DNA of 59,044 bases from an uncultured Lachnospiraceae bacterium. Its GTDB lineage: Bacteria; Bacillota; Clostridia; Lachnospirales; Lachnospiraceae. The stretch is from assembly GCA_947245585.1 (NCBI GenBank), contig CAMXPV010000023.1, positions 1 to 59,044 on the forward strand, in the 5' to 3' direction. The notes under the pieces are model-generated. The model did not search any database, was not told where the DNA came from, and saw only the letters and a program-made list of their open reading frames with translations. Of the stretch, positions 35,335-43,086 are shown piece after piece; within the stretch, counting starts at the first letter, position 1, and each line of letters opens with the position of its first letter. The position numbers and the translations under genes were made by a program.

Positions 35335-36438
35335 ATGATTCCGATTTCAGTCTGCATCATAGGAAAAAACGAAGAAAAGCACATTGAGAAATGTCTGGAA
35401 CCACTCACCCATTATCCGCTTGAAATTATCTATGTGGATACGGGTTCCACCGACGCTACCAAGGAGCTCGCCTCCAAATATACCGACAAAATTTACGATT
35501 TTGAGTGGATCGGCGATTTCTCCGCCGCCAGAAATTTCTCCCTGTCCAAAGCCAGTCACAACTACGTGTTGGTTCTGGACTGCGACGAATATCTGACCTC
35601 TCTGGATCTGGACGGGCTGAACGAAGCCATCGAGACACATCCCCGCGGAAGCGTCGGCCAGATTTTGCGAAAAAGTTTCTCCGATTCCCAATACCGAAAA
35701 GAGTATTCCTATGATCGGGTGGATCGTCTTTTTCACAAACGCAATTTTCACTACATCTATCTGATCCACGAGCAGGTAGCTGACATCAAAACCGGCTACA
35801 CCGATTACGAGCGCTACGACATTCCCGTGGAAGTGGATCATTTTGGTTACGTTGGTACCCTCGACGAGAAACGCAGGAAGGCGGAGCGCAACAACGCCCT
35901 CCTCTTCAAGGAAATTGAGCGAAAACCCGAAGAACCCTACTTCTATTTTCAGATAGGACAGTCCTACAACCTGATCGAAGACTATGAAAACGCCTATATC
36001 TATTATAAAAAAGCCTTTGAACTGCCCCTGCTTATGGAGAATGAATGGGTGCATGTGATGGCCAACAATTTTATCAACGTTATGGTGCAGACCGGAAGGG
36101 CCGCCGAGGCTCTGGAGCTCTACACCCCGGTTTATGAGGATTACGCAATCAACCAGCAGTTCCTGTGCAGCTTTGGCTCCCTCTATCTGAATCAGGATCC
36201 ACCTCAACCATTAAAAGCCATGATGGAGTTTGTGAAAGCATTACAGTACTCTCCTGATTCGGAAGCGGATGATTACAGCGGCATGGCTTTCTTCAGCATG
36301 AGCTATGCCAACGAGCTTCTGGGAAATTTCACTGCCTCCGCTTCTTTTCTGATGAAATCAGCAGAGAAAGGCTATCCTCTGGCGTTGGAAAAACTGGAAG
36401 AAATGAAAAAAGATATGAAAGAGCGGGGGATGATATGA
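35335..36438 (+). CDS. GT2 glycosyltransferase with C-terminal TPR repeats (3)
   Basis: 367 residues with ISVCIIGKNEEKHIEKCLEPL, VDTGSTDATKE and VLDCDEYL, then FYFQIGQSYNLIEDYENAY and LYLNQDPPQPLKAMMEFVKAL in the TPR half. It is close in sequence to copy 2, so a recent duplication is likely. The ribosome site is GAGGACG before ATG 35335. Its last four bases are the start of copy 4 (ATGA), so 3 and 4 are translationally coupled. Confidence 0.87.
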   Translation: MIPISVCIIGKNEEKHIEKCLEPLTHYPLEIIYVDTGSTDATKELASKYTDKIYDFEWIGDFSAARNFSLSKASHNYVLVLDCDEYLTSLDLDGLNEAIETHPRGSVGQILRKSFSDSQYRKEYSYDRVDRLFHKRNFHYIYLIHEQVADIKTGYTDYERYDIPVEVDHFGYVGTLDEKRRKAERNNALLFKEIERKPEEPYFYFQIGQSYNLIEDYENAYIYYKKAFELPLLMENEWVHVMANNFINVMVQTGRAAEALELYTPVYEDYAINQQFLCSFGSLYLNQDPPQPLKAMMEFVKALQYSPDSEADDYSGMAFFSMSYANELLGNFTASASFLMKSAEKGYPLALEKLEEMKKDMKERGMI

Positions 36439-37487
36439 TTCCGATTTCCGTTTGTATTATCACAAAAAATGAAGCAGAAAATCTGAAAAAATGTCTGGAA
36501 GCGCTGCATCCCTATCCCTTTGAGGTCGTGGTGACGGACACCGGTTCCGAGGATAACTCACTGGAAATTGCAAGACAGTATACGGACCGCGTCTATGAAT
36601 TTGCATGGATAAACGATTTTTCTGCTGCCAGAAATTTCTGTATCAGCCATGCCTCTCACAATACCATCCTCTCTCTGGACACCGACGAGTTTCTTCATCC
36701 TCTGGATTGGGACGCTCTGCAAAAGGCTTTGGAGGAGCATCCGAAGGCTCTCGGCGCCATTGAGCTGTTCAGCTATTTCGATGTGGAAGGGGAAACAAAA
36801 CATCAGGTGGTACGTCTGGAACGGCTCTTTAACAGACGCTGTTATCAATTTGTCAATCCGGTTCATGAAATCCTTGTCCCTCTTGGCACTTTGACGGCCA
36901 CTTCCTACGATGCGCCTGTTTCTGTGGACCATATTGGCTATCAGGGCTCAAAAGAAAAGCTAAAAGAAAAAGCGGAGCGGGATATCACACTGATTCGCTC
37001 CGAAATTGAGGCCGATCCCCAAAATCCCTATCTCTATTTTCAGTTGGGACAGGGCTATATGTTGATGCGGGATCATGAAAATGCACTCCTGTGGTTTCGC
37101 AAAGCCATGGAACTTGGCCCTGCACCCGGCGCGGATTATACCCTTGCACTTCTGTGTAACTACGCCGGCATCCTTCTGGACGACAATCTGGTGGATGAGG
37201 CTGCAGCTGTCCTTCCCTACCGGGATTCTTTTGCAGACAACAAAGATTTTCTCTGTCTGTCCGGCCGTATCTATCTGCATATGGGGCAGCCTCTCAAGGC
37301 TCTCCCCGAATTTGTACAGGCCCTGAATGCCCCCAAATACAGCCTCTCAGCCCCTCATACTCCTAGCTATTACATCGGCTTTATCTACGAAATGTTCGGC
37401 AAAAGGGATATTGCCCGTACCCACTATGAAAACTGTGGGGATTATCCGCCCGCTGTGGAGGCGTTGAAGCGTCTGGACTATCAGTAA
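36435..37487 (+). CDS. GT2 glycosyltransferase with C-terminal TPR repeats (4)
   Basis: 350 residues: ISVCIITKNEAENLKKCLEAL, TDTGSEDNSLE, the metal-binding segment LDTDEFL, and a TPR-like half (YLYFQLGQGYMLMRDHENALLWFRKAM). It is the most divergent of the four (GSED for GSTD). It overlaps the end of copy 3 by 4 bases. It ends 20 bp before the flagellin terminator, facing the flagellin gene, which supports a flagellin-glycosylation role by position; the sugar donor cannot be inferred. Confidence 0.86.
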   Translation: MIPISVCIITKNEAENLKKCLEALHPYPFEVVVTDTGSEDNSLEIARQYTDRVYEFAWINDFSAARNFCISHASHNTILSLDTDEFLHPLDWDALQKALEEHPKALGAIELFSYFDVEGETKHQVVRLERLFNRRCYQFVNPVHEILVPLGTLTATSYDAPVSVDHIGYQGSKEKLKEKAERDITLIRSEIEADPQNPYLYFQLGQGYMLMRDHENALLWFRKAMELGPAPGADYTLALLCNYAGILLDDNLVDEAAAVLPYRDSFADNKDFLCLSGRIYLHMGQPLKALPEFVQALNAPKYSLSAPHTPSYYIGFIYEMFGKRDIARTHYENCGDYPPAVEALKRLDYQ

Positions 37488-37506
37488 ACAACTCTGCCTA
37501 TCGTGT

Positions 37507-37538
37507 AAAAAAAGGCTCACCTGTAAGGGTGAGCCTTT
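37507..37538 (-). terminator. Flagellin terminator
   Basis: AAAGGCTCACC pairs with GGTGAGCCTTT around a 6-base loop (11-bp stem). On the minus strand it is followed by seven T, so it ends the flagellin transcript. It may also help end the converging glycosyltransferase operon, but the plus-strand tail is not T-rich. Confidence 0.9.
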
Positions 37539-37573
37539 CTGATAGCTTAACTTTGCAAATCCTGTTACAGCGA

Positions 37574-38647
37574 TTAGCCAAGTAAGGACAGTGCCAACTG
37601 GTTGCCCTGATTTGCCTGAGACAGCATGGAGGTACCTGCCTGCTGAAGGATATTGTTGTTGGAGTACTGAACCATCTCCGTAGCAATATCGGTATCGCGG
37701 ATCGCAGCCTCTGCGGACTGGGTATTCTCTGTGATGTTGTTCAGGTTGTTGATCGTGTGCTCCAGACGGTTCTGGATTGCACCAAGGTCAGATCTCTGAG
37801 AAGATACGATCTGCAGAGCGCCCTTGATGAATGCGTTCAGGGAGTTGAAGTCCTGAGTTGTAGCAACGGTCTTAGCCTTGCCGCCTACCAGATTCTGGAA
37901 AGTCTTTACAAGTCCCGTAGCAATGGTACTGTTCATCACTTTCATCTTGTACTTGCCATCCTCAATCGTGGAACTAGACTGTACCTGACTGCTTGAAGTA
38001 GTACCCTGAATGGTTCCGTTAGTACCAGCCTTGTAAGCTGTTGTCTGAACAGCAGTCTTGCTAACATTCAGTGCATTGTAGGTGATAGCGCCGTACAGCT
38101 TACTATCATCACTCGTGCCATCAGTCTTCCAAGTACCAATATAGGTAGCCAGAGCGCTAATGCTCATGTTCTTGATGGAGATGTCAATGTGCTGACCTGC
38201 CTCAGCGCCTACCTGAATGCCTTTGATGAACTTACCGTCTAACAGATTCATCTCGTTGAAGGTCGTGGTGCTCTGTACGCGGTCAATCTCACTCATCAAC
38301 TGGCCAATCTCAGACTGGATAGATGCACGATCGGAAGTGGTCAGGGTACCGTTCTCACCCTTAACTGCCAGCTCGTTCATTCTCTGGAGCATATCCTCAA
38401 CTTCGTTCAGAGCGCCTTCTGCGGTCTGTACTACGCTGATACCGTCCTGAGCGTTAGAGGAAGCCTGGGTAAGACCTCTTACCTGTCTTCTCATCTTCTC
38501 GGAAATGGAGAGACCTGCTGCATCATCTGCTGCACGGTTGATCTTGTAACCGGAAGATAACTTCTCTGTGGACTTAGCCTGAGAAGAAGTGGTCAGTCCT
38601 AACATTCTGTTAGAGTTCATCGCTGTAATGTTGTGTTTTACTATCAT
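37574..38647 (-). CDS. hag: Flagellin
   Basis: The filament subunit, 357 residues. The conserved N-terminal D0/D1 domain (MIVKHNITAMNSNRML, SSGYKINRAADDAAGLSISE) and C-terminal D0/D1 domain (from about residue 265, ending NQLALSLLG) bracket a variable region with many Thr and Ser, the likely O-glycosylation sites. ATG 38647 is used because AAGGAGG precedes it at 8 bases and all flagellins start at this point; an upstream open frame to 38752 is the leader. It has a SigD promoter, a leader hairpin fitting CsrA binding, and a strong terminator. Flagellin is secreted by the flagellar type III system. Confidence 0.97.
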   Translation of the reverse strand: MIVKHNITAMNSNRMLGLTTSSQAKSTEKLSSGYKINRAADDAAGLSISEKMRRQVRGLTQASSNAQDGISVVQTAEGALNEVEDMLQRMNELAVKGENGTLTTSDRASIQSEIGQLMSEIDRVQSTTTFNEMNLLDGKFIKGIQVGAEAGQHIDISIKNMSISALATYIGTWKTDGTSDDSKLYGAITYNALNVSKTAVQTTAYKAGTNGTIQGTTSSSQVQSSSTIEDGKYKMKVMNSTIATGLVKTFQNLVGGKAKTVATTQDFNSLNAFIKGALQIVSSQRSDLGAIQNRLEHTINNLNNITENTQSAEAAIRDTDIATEMVQYSNNNILQQAGTSMLSQANQGNQLALSLLG

Positions 38648-38655
38648 ACTATATT

Positions 38656-38687
38656 CCTCCTTGAATTTTCTGCGGCATCCTTGCCGC
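38656..38687 (-). promoter_or_regulatory. Flagellin leader: CsrA-type hairpin and ribosome site
   Basis: On the minus strand, GCGGC-AAGGAT-GCCGC (38672-38687) is a hairpin that puts AAGGAT in its loop, close to the CsrA consensus RUACARGGAUGU. About 10 bases on, the ribosome site reads CAAGGAGG (38656-38663), a second GGA site. Binding of CsrA at both would block translation, as known for the Bacillus subtilis hag leader. csrA and fliW are in this window. Confidence 0.65.
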
Positions 38688-38749
38688 TTGTTTTGTTTGT
38701 GTGGATCCGCCTCCGTCCCGTCCGCTGACATCCGCTTCTCCACTGATTT

Positions 38750-38773
38750 CAAGTAAGTGTTTTACTTTACTTG
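38750..38773 (-). other. Inverted repeat at the flagellin mRNA 5' end
   Basis: CAAGTAA and TTACTTG pair over a 10-base spacer. The predicted transcript starts at or just before it, so it would form a 5'-end hairpin, possibly protecting the mRNA. Confidence 0.45.
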
Positions 38774-38779
38774 TATTAT

Positions 38780-38806
38780 ATATCGGTGGGAATCCGATAT
38801 ACTTTA
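38780..38806 (-). promoter_or_regulatory. SigD promoter of flagellin
   Basis: TAAA (38803-38806), exactly 15 bases and ACCGATAT (38780-38787) on the minus strand, against the SigD consensus TAAA-N15-GCCGATAT (one mismatch). Confidence 0.9.
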
Positions 38807-38847
38807 GACCCTTGAGAAAATTTTTTTAAAATTTTTTCTCAGGGGTC
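38807..38847 (-). terminator. Hairpin ending the flaG-fliT transcript
   Basis: GACCCCTGAGAAAA and TTTTCTCAAGGGTC (one wobble) pair around an A/T-only centre. It starts 4 bases after the FliT-like stop and abuts the flagellin -35 box. The T-tract is inside the structure, not behind it, so its strength as a terminator is uncertain. Confidence 0.5.
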
Positions 38848-38850
38848 TTT

Positions 38851-39327
38851 CTACTTTTTGTTATCGTAAAACTGCGGATCTACATAATTCAGGCGGTTCA
38901 TATTATTATAGTAGTTCTGGCTTGCCTTCATCTTTGAAGATGTCCTGCCGATCTGCTGCCTGCTCTTCTTAAACTGCTTCTCCGCCTGCAGCTTATTCCG
39001 CATTCTGGCGGCGTTGATACCCACCACCTTCTCCGTGATCACGGCAATCAGTTCCTGCATCCGTTTGATCTCCGGACGGTAGGCAGACTTGTTGTCAATC
39101 AGTTCCTCCCTGATTCTGTCATACACCGCCTCAAATCCCTCGTCAAGAAGCTCCAACTTCTCCGCCAATTCACCCATCCTGTCCGCGGAAACGTCAAGCG
39201 CCTCCACGTCCAATTCTTCCTGCTTAAACAAAAACTCCTGCGCCTCGTTTTCTTTTATGATCTCATCGAGAATCCGGCTTTTTTTCTCCAGACTCTCCAC
39301 CAGAATCTGTGCACTGGTCAGACTCAT
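38851..39327 (-). CDS. FliT-like flagellar chaperone candidate
   Basis: A 158-residue, almost wholly alpha-helical and charged protein. It lies directly after fliS, the position where many Firmicutes carry FliT, the export chaperone of the filament cap FliD. The N-terminal half has heptad patterns (ILVESLEKKSRILDEIIKENE) and the C-terminal part is basic with Gln/Asn. The sequence itself does not prove FliT; it could also be a second FlgN-type chaperone. A ribosome site (AGAGGTGG) precedes the ATG. Confidence 0.6.
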   Translation of the reverse strand: MSLTSAQILVESLEKKSRILDEIIKENEAQEFLFKQEELDVEALDVSADRMGELAEKLELLDEGFEAVYDRIREELIDNKSAYRPEIKRMQELIAVITEKVVGINAARMRNKLQAEKQFKKSRQQIGRTSSKMKASQNYYNNMNRLNYVDPQFYDNKK

Positions 39328-39339
39328 GCCGCCACCTCT

Positions 39340-39720
39340 CTACACATGTTGGTTATTTTTTCTCATGACTTCTTTCCACGTATCCCGCACGCTTCTCAAA
39401 TGAGTATTCACTTCCTCCAAAATAGCCGTGTCCTTCTTGATATTTGCCTGTAACAGCCTCTGAAGCAGATACACATAGATCCGGTCAAAATCCTCCGCCA
39501 CCGGATACTTGTGATCCAACGTATTGCGGAATTCCTCGATAATGCGCTGCGTCTTCTTGATGTTGACATGCGCCTTCTCGATTTCGCCATGCTCAATCGC
39601 AACGATCGCAATATTACAGAATTTGATCGCTCCCTCATAGAGCATCAGCGTCACCTCCGCAGGGGAAGCCGTCAGGATTTTATTTGTCGTATATTCCGCG
39701 AAAGGGTTACGTGCCGGCAT
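39340..39720 (-). CDS. fliS: Flagellar export chaperone FliS
   Basis: The flagellin chaperone that keeps monomers unfolded in the cytoplasm and takes part in the FliW-CsrA switch. It is 126 residues long, normal for FliS, with the typical segments YTTNKILTASPAEVTLMLYEGAIKF and ANIKKDTAILEEV. ATG 39720 follows AAGGAGGAG. A frame extending to 39801 has no family match. The 120-bp gap before it after fliD holds no hairpin I can see. Confidence 0.95.
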   Translation of the reverse strand: MPARNPFAEYTTNKILTASPAEVTLMLYEGAIKFCNIAIVAIEHGEIEKAHVNIKKTQRIIEEFRNTLDHKYPVAEDFDRIYVYLLQRLLQANIKKDTAILEEVNTHLRSVRDTWKEVMRKNNQHV

Positions 39721-39840
39721 AGTTGTTCTCCTCCTTGATCCTACCTGCCATCTATTGTAAAACAGATATCCCTCAAAAGTCAACGCCCCGCCGCAAAACA
39801 ACGGAGCGTAACTCTCGTGACCTTCGATCTCCTACGACAA

Positions 39841-42369
39841 TCAGCCTCCAAATAAACTGGAGAGGGAGCTGTTCTTAGACTCCAACTTCGCCAGAGCCGT
39901 CTCCATCGCTGAGAACTTCGCATACCATTTGTCAATATAAGAATTCAGTTTCTCTTCCTGCTTCTTAATCTGCTTGGTATAGTCGTCATAGTCCTCTTTC
40001 ATCTTCTTGTCATTGTAGACCGTGAGCGCACTGCTCATCTTCGAAGGAGCCATCTTCTCAGCAATCGTATCGTGCAGATTGTTCGTCAGCTTCGTGAAGA
40101 ACTCCATCACCGCATCCGGATTTTTGGCAATCACAGCACCCAGTTCAGGATCTCCGTCCTCAGGCTGCCAACTGAGCAGATCGTCCTTATTTCCAAGGAT
40201 ATGATAAGCGTTCCTCTCATTGTCCTTCGCCTTAAAATAGCTCTGCGTCTCAATACCGAAATCCGCAAGGGAATACGTCCTGCCGCCGATATTCATGGTC
40301 AGCATCATATCCATTCTCATCGCGGACGATACGTCGCTCAAAGTGGAGTCCCTGCGCAGCAGAGAATCCTTGATCTTCTTCTCCCACTCCTCGACTTCCG
40401 TGTCAGTCAGCGCGTCCTTCTCCTCGGAAGTAAGCGGCTCGTAACCGGAGGAGGGCTCCGCGTTGTAGAGGGAATCCATCTCGTTCATCAGCTCGCTGTA
40501 CGCCGTGATGAAATCCTTGATCATATTGTAAACGCCTTCCGTATCGGTCTTGGTGGATACGGTGACATCCTTATCCGTCTGTTCCAAAGCCGTAATCTGC
40601 ATGCCGTTCACGGTCAGCGTGTCGGTAGAGGACGTGTATTTCACGCCGTCCACCGTGATTTCAGCGTCTTCACCCGAAACCTTGGTTCCGCCGGACTTGT
40701 CATCGCCAAGCTGTTCTTTCAACGCAGCATCAGTAATCTCAAACGATCCGTTAGCATAGCTCACCTTCGCCATCATCTTCTGCGCCTCGGCCACCTTCTT
40801 GTCAAACTCCTGGGCAACCGCCGCACCTACCAGACCTACGCCGATGGGACTTCCATCTGCAACCAAAGCGCCGGACGCGTCTTTCTCCGTATAAGTCTCC
40901 TTGCCGTCAGCGTCTTTTTTGTATTCAAACTTGGCATTATTTGCGTCAATCTTATCCTGATTGGCCTTCTTCTCCGCAATATTCTTATCATAGGCTTCGT
41001 AAACGCTAGAAACCTCTTTCGCCTTGTTGATCTCGGTCTGTTTGTCGCTGACAGCCTTAGAAGCGTTTACAACAGCCGCTTCCGCATCCTTCACATCCTG
41101 CTCTGTAGCATTTCCGTCATCTTTGTCCTTGCGGGCTTTTTCCAGAGCCTCCTGCGCCGTTTTGAGATCATCCTGCAAATTCTTCAGGTCACCCACCATA
41201 CCGCCGGTACGCTCATAAACCGGATTGCCGTCCTTATCGGTCTTGGGAGTTGTGCCGTCATCCTCCATAGCCTGCGTCTTTTTGCCATAGATCAGATCAT
41301 AGAGATCTTTTCCCGCCTGTTGAATCGCTGCCTGATCCATGTTCTTATCCCATGCGCTGTTATAGCCTGAGCTCATAGACCATGTATCGCCACTAGCGGT
41401 TGTAAAGGTCTGGTAAGCGTCGTACTTGTGATCCGTGTTATCGAAAATTTCTTTAAGCGTATCCAGATTCTTCTGATTTGCTTCATCGGCTTTCTTATTG
41501 GCAGCCTCCAACTTATCGTTCTCGGCCTTCATCGCCTTCATCTGGTTCAGCGCTTCTTTCCTGATCAACTCCACGTACTTCGCATCATAGCCGTAAGCAG
41601 CCTGATAATTGGAACCAGCAGCCGTGCTGTAATCCGGAAGCCCTGTCGTAAAGTCATAGGACGCATACTTCGACCAGACATCATATTCGCCGCCTGCCGC
41701 CGTCTGCTTTTGGAGATCGCTTGCGGACATCAACTTTAACGTCTTCAAAGCTTCCATGCCGGCCGCGTCATTTCCCGTCAGGAAGAAGTCCCCGTCCTTG
41801 CCCGATGCCCATGAGTTGAGATAAATACGTTGGTTATCCTGATCAAAACTTGCTTTCAGCGCCGTATTATTGTTGACCGCCTTCACAAAATCGTTAACCG
41901 TCATATCCGCGCTGACATTAATGTCCACATAGTTGCCCGCCGCATCACTCAGGCGAATGCTGCCGGAGCCAAAATCAATCTTGTTATTAAGCTGTTTCAG
42001 AGTGACATTTCCCGTGTAGTATGTGTCTCCCTTCGCCAGACTTCCGCTCGTCAGGGAAGCCTGCTGCGAAAGTTTGTTCACCTTCACCTTATGGGCGCCG
42101 TCTACATTACCGCCCGATACCGTAAGGGCATTGGGATTAGACACAGTGGTCTTCTTCTTCAAATAGGAAGACTGCAGGCGCAGATCATCCAACTTCTGGT
42201 AGAAGCTGTAAATCTTCGTATTCAAAGACTTCCACGCATCCTGTTTCCATGAAAGCTTCTTCTGCGCCTTCACCAGTTTATTTTTCTTTGCGCTCTGAGC
42301 CGAGGCCAGCTCGTTAATAATACTCTCGGTGTCAAGACCGGAGTACATACCAGTAATTCTGATAGCCAT
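39841..42369 (-). CDS. fliD: Flagellar filament cap FliD, enlarged
   Basis: The cap protein under which flagellin polymerises. The N-terminal FliD domain (MAIRITGMYSGLDTESIINELASAQS) and C-terminal domain (from DVSSAMRMDMMLTMNIGG to SKNSSLSSLFGG) are conserved. At 842 residues it is much longer than the usual 450-550. The extra central part (about residues 230-560) is Lys/Glu/Asp/Ala-rich with heptads (LKTAQEALEKARKDKDDG, DAEAAVVNASKAVSDK) and probable coiled coils. It follows flaG and precedes fliS, consistent with the flaG-fliD-fliS-fliT order. Surface variability of the cap may explain the insert. Confidence 0.95.
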   Translation of the reverse strand: MAIRITGMYSGLDTESIINELASAQSAKKNKLVKAQKKLSWKQDAWKSLNTKIYSFYQKLDDLRLQSSYLKKKTTVSNPNALTVSGGNVDGAHKVKVNKLSQQASLTSGSLAKGDTYYTGNVTLKQLNNKIDFGSGSIRLSDAAGNYVDINVSADMTVNDFVKAVNNNTALKASFDQDNQRIYLNSWASGKDGDFFLTGNDAAGMEALKTLKLMSASDLQKQTAAGGEYDVWSKYASYDFTTGLPDYSTAAGSNYQAAYGYDAKYVELIRKEALNQMKAMKAENDKLEAANKKADEANQKNLDTLKEIFDNTDHKYDAYQTFTTASGDTWSMSSGYNSAWDKNMDQAAIQQAGKDLYDLIYGKKTQAMEDDGTTPKTDKDGNPVYERTGGMVGDLKNLQDDLKTAQEALEKARKDKDDGNATEQDVKDAEAAVVNASKAVSDKQTEINKAKEVSSVYEAYDKNIAEKKANQDKIDANNAKFEYKKDADGKETYTEKDASGALVADGSPIGVGLVGAAVAQEFDKKVAEAQKMMAKVSYANGSFEITDAALKEQLGDDKSGGTKVSGEDAEITVDGVKYTSSTDTLTVNGMQITALEQTDKDVTVSTKTDTEGVYNMIKDFITAYSELMNEMDSLYNAEPSSGYEPLTSEEKDALTDTEVEEWEKKIKDSLLRRDSTLSDVSSAMRMDMMLTMNIGGRTYSLADFGIETQSYFKAKDNERNAYHILGNKDDLLSWQPEDGDPELGAVIAKNPDAVMEFFTKLTNNLHDTIAEKMAPSKMSSALTVYNDKKMKEDYDDYTKQIKKQEEKLNSYIDKWYAKFSAMETALAKLESKNSSLSSLFGG

Positions 42370-42389
42370 TTTCGTCTCCTCCTAACTGT

Positions 42390-42854
42390 CTATAACTTCT
42401 CATCCACAAGAATACCGGCCATTTCCCAGATTCTGGCAATCATGTCAAGGGTCTTCTCCGGCGGAAACTCCTTAATGACCTCCTTTGTCTCCTTATCCAT
42501 GATCTTAATCATAATTCTGTTGGTGTCCTCGTGAACGCCAAAAACAGCCTCCTCGTTGCTGTTATTGATCTTTCTGTTCATCTCCGCGATCGCCTTCTTG
42601 AGCTGTTCGGACTGCTGCTGTACCTGCGCTTTTCTGGAACCGGCTGCCTGTTGCTGCTGGCTTCCGTTTCCGTCGCTCTCGCCTTCCTTCTCATTCTCAG
42701 TCTGGGGTCTCGCCACGGCTGCAGTCGTCTCGTCTACATTGACCGTCTGGCCGTCCTCCGGAACTTCCGTGTTCACCGGTGTCACTGGCTGGGGTTTTTC
42801 TACTGCCTGTGCCTGATACGTCATGACACTGTTTAATGGTTCAATTGTTGCCAT
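42390..42854 (-). CDS. flaG: FlaG family protein
   Basis: A 154-residue protein. The C-terminal half (VNNSNEE... to EKTLDMIARIWEMAGILVDEKL) is the FlaG domain, linked to filament length control; the N-terminal half is a Gln/Ser/Glu-rich disordered stretch longer than in most FlaG. ATG 42854 with GGAGGTGATT upstream is chosen; a TTG two codons upstream is not needed. First gene of flaG-fliD-fliS-fliT. Confidence 0.88.
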   Translation of the reverse strand: MATIEPLNSVMTYQAQAVEKPQPVTPVNTEVPEDGQTVNVDETTAAVARPQTENEKEGESDGNGSQQQQAAGSRKAQVQQQSEQLKKAIAEMNRKINNSNEEAVFGVHEDTNRIMIKIMDKETKEVIKEFPPEKTLDMIARIWEMAGILVDEKL

Positions 42855-42951
42855 CGTCAATCACCTCCGTGTGATATTGTAAAAATTTATGGAATCGTCT
42901 CACGATAGCGTCCGCCGCAGGCGTGCAGACAGACGCAATCTCTTGTATTCT

Positions 42952-42978
42952 ATATCGGAAAAAAATGATATTAATTTA
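42952..42978 (-). promoter_or_regulatory. SigD promoter of flaG-fliD-fliS
   Basis: TAAA (42975-42978), 15 bases and TCCGATAT (42952-42959) on the minus strand; one mismatch to the SigD consensus. It lies about 98 bp before the flaG start. Confidence 0.88.
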
Positions 42979-42996
42979 GGAAAACAGGAAAAATAG

Positions 42997-43025
42997 TTTA
43001 AAATTTTCATAAATTCCTATATAAT
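42997..43025 (+). promoter_or_regulatory. Promoter of the GT4 gene pair
   Basis: TTTAAA (42997-43002), 17-base spacer and TATAAT (43020-43025) on the plus strand. It runs back to back with the flaG SigD promoter. Confidence 0.6.
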
Positions 43026-43027
43026 CG

Positions 43028-43041
43028 AAGTAAATTTACTT
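43028..43041. promoter_or_regulatory. 14-bp palindrome AAGTAAATTTACTT at the start site
   Basis: A perfect palindrome located 3-16 bases after the -10 box of the plus-strand promoter, where an operator would block initiation. Confidence 0.5.
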
Positions 43042-43086
43042 TTGGAGAATCACTGATGATTCTTCCGCGATTGGAGACCATATCCC

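Noticed and set aside
40072..41370. A 432-codon plus-strand open frame opposite fliD
   Set aside because: It lies entirely in the antisense of fliD, lacks a recognisable domain, and its length follows from the low-complexity codons of the fliD insert.
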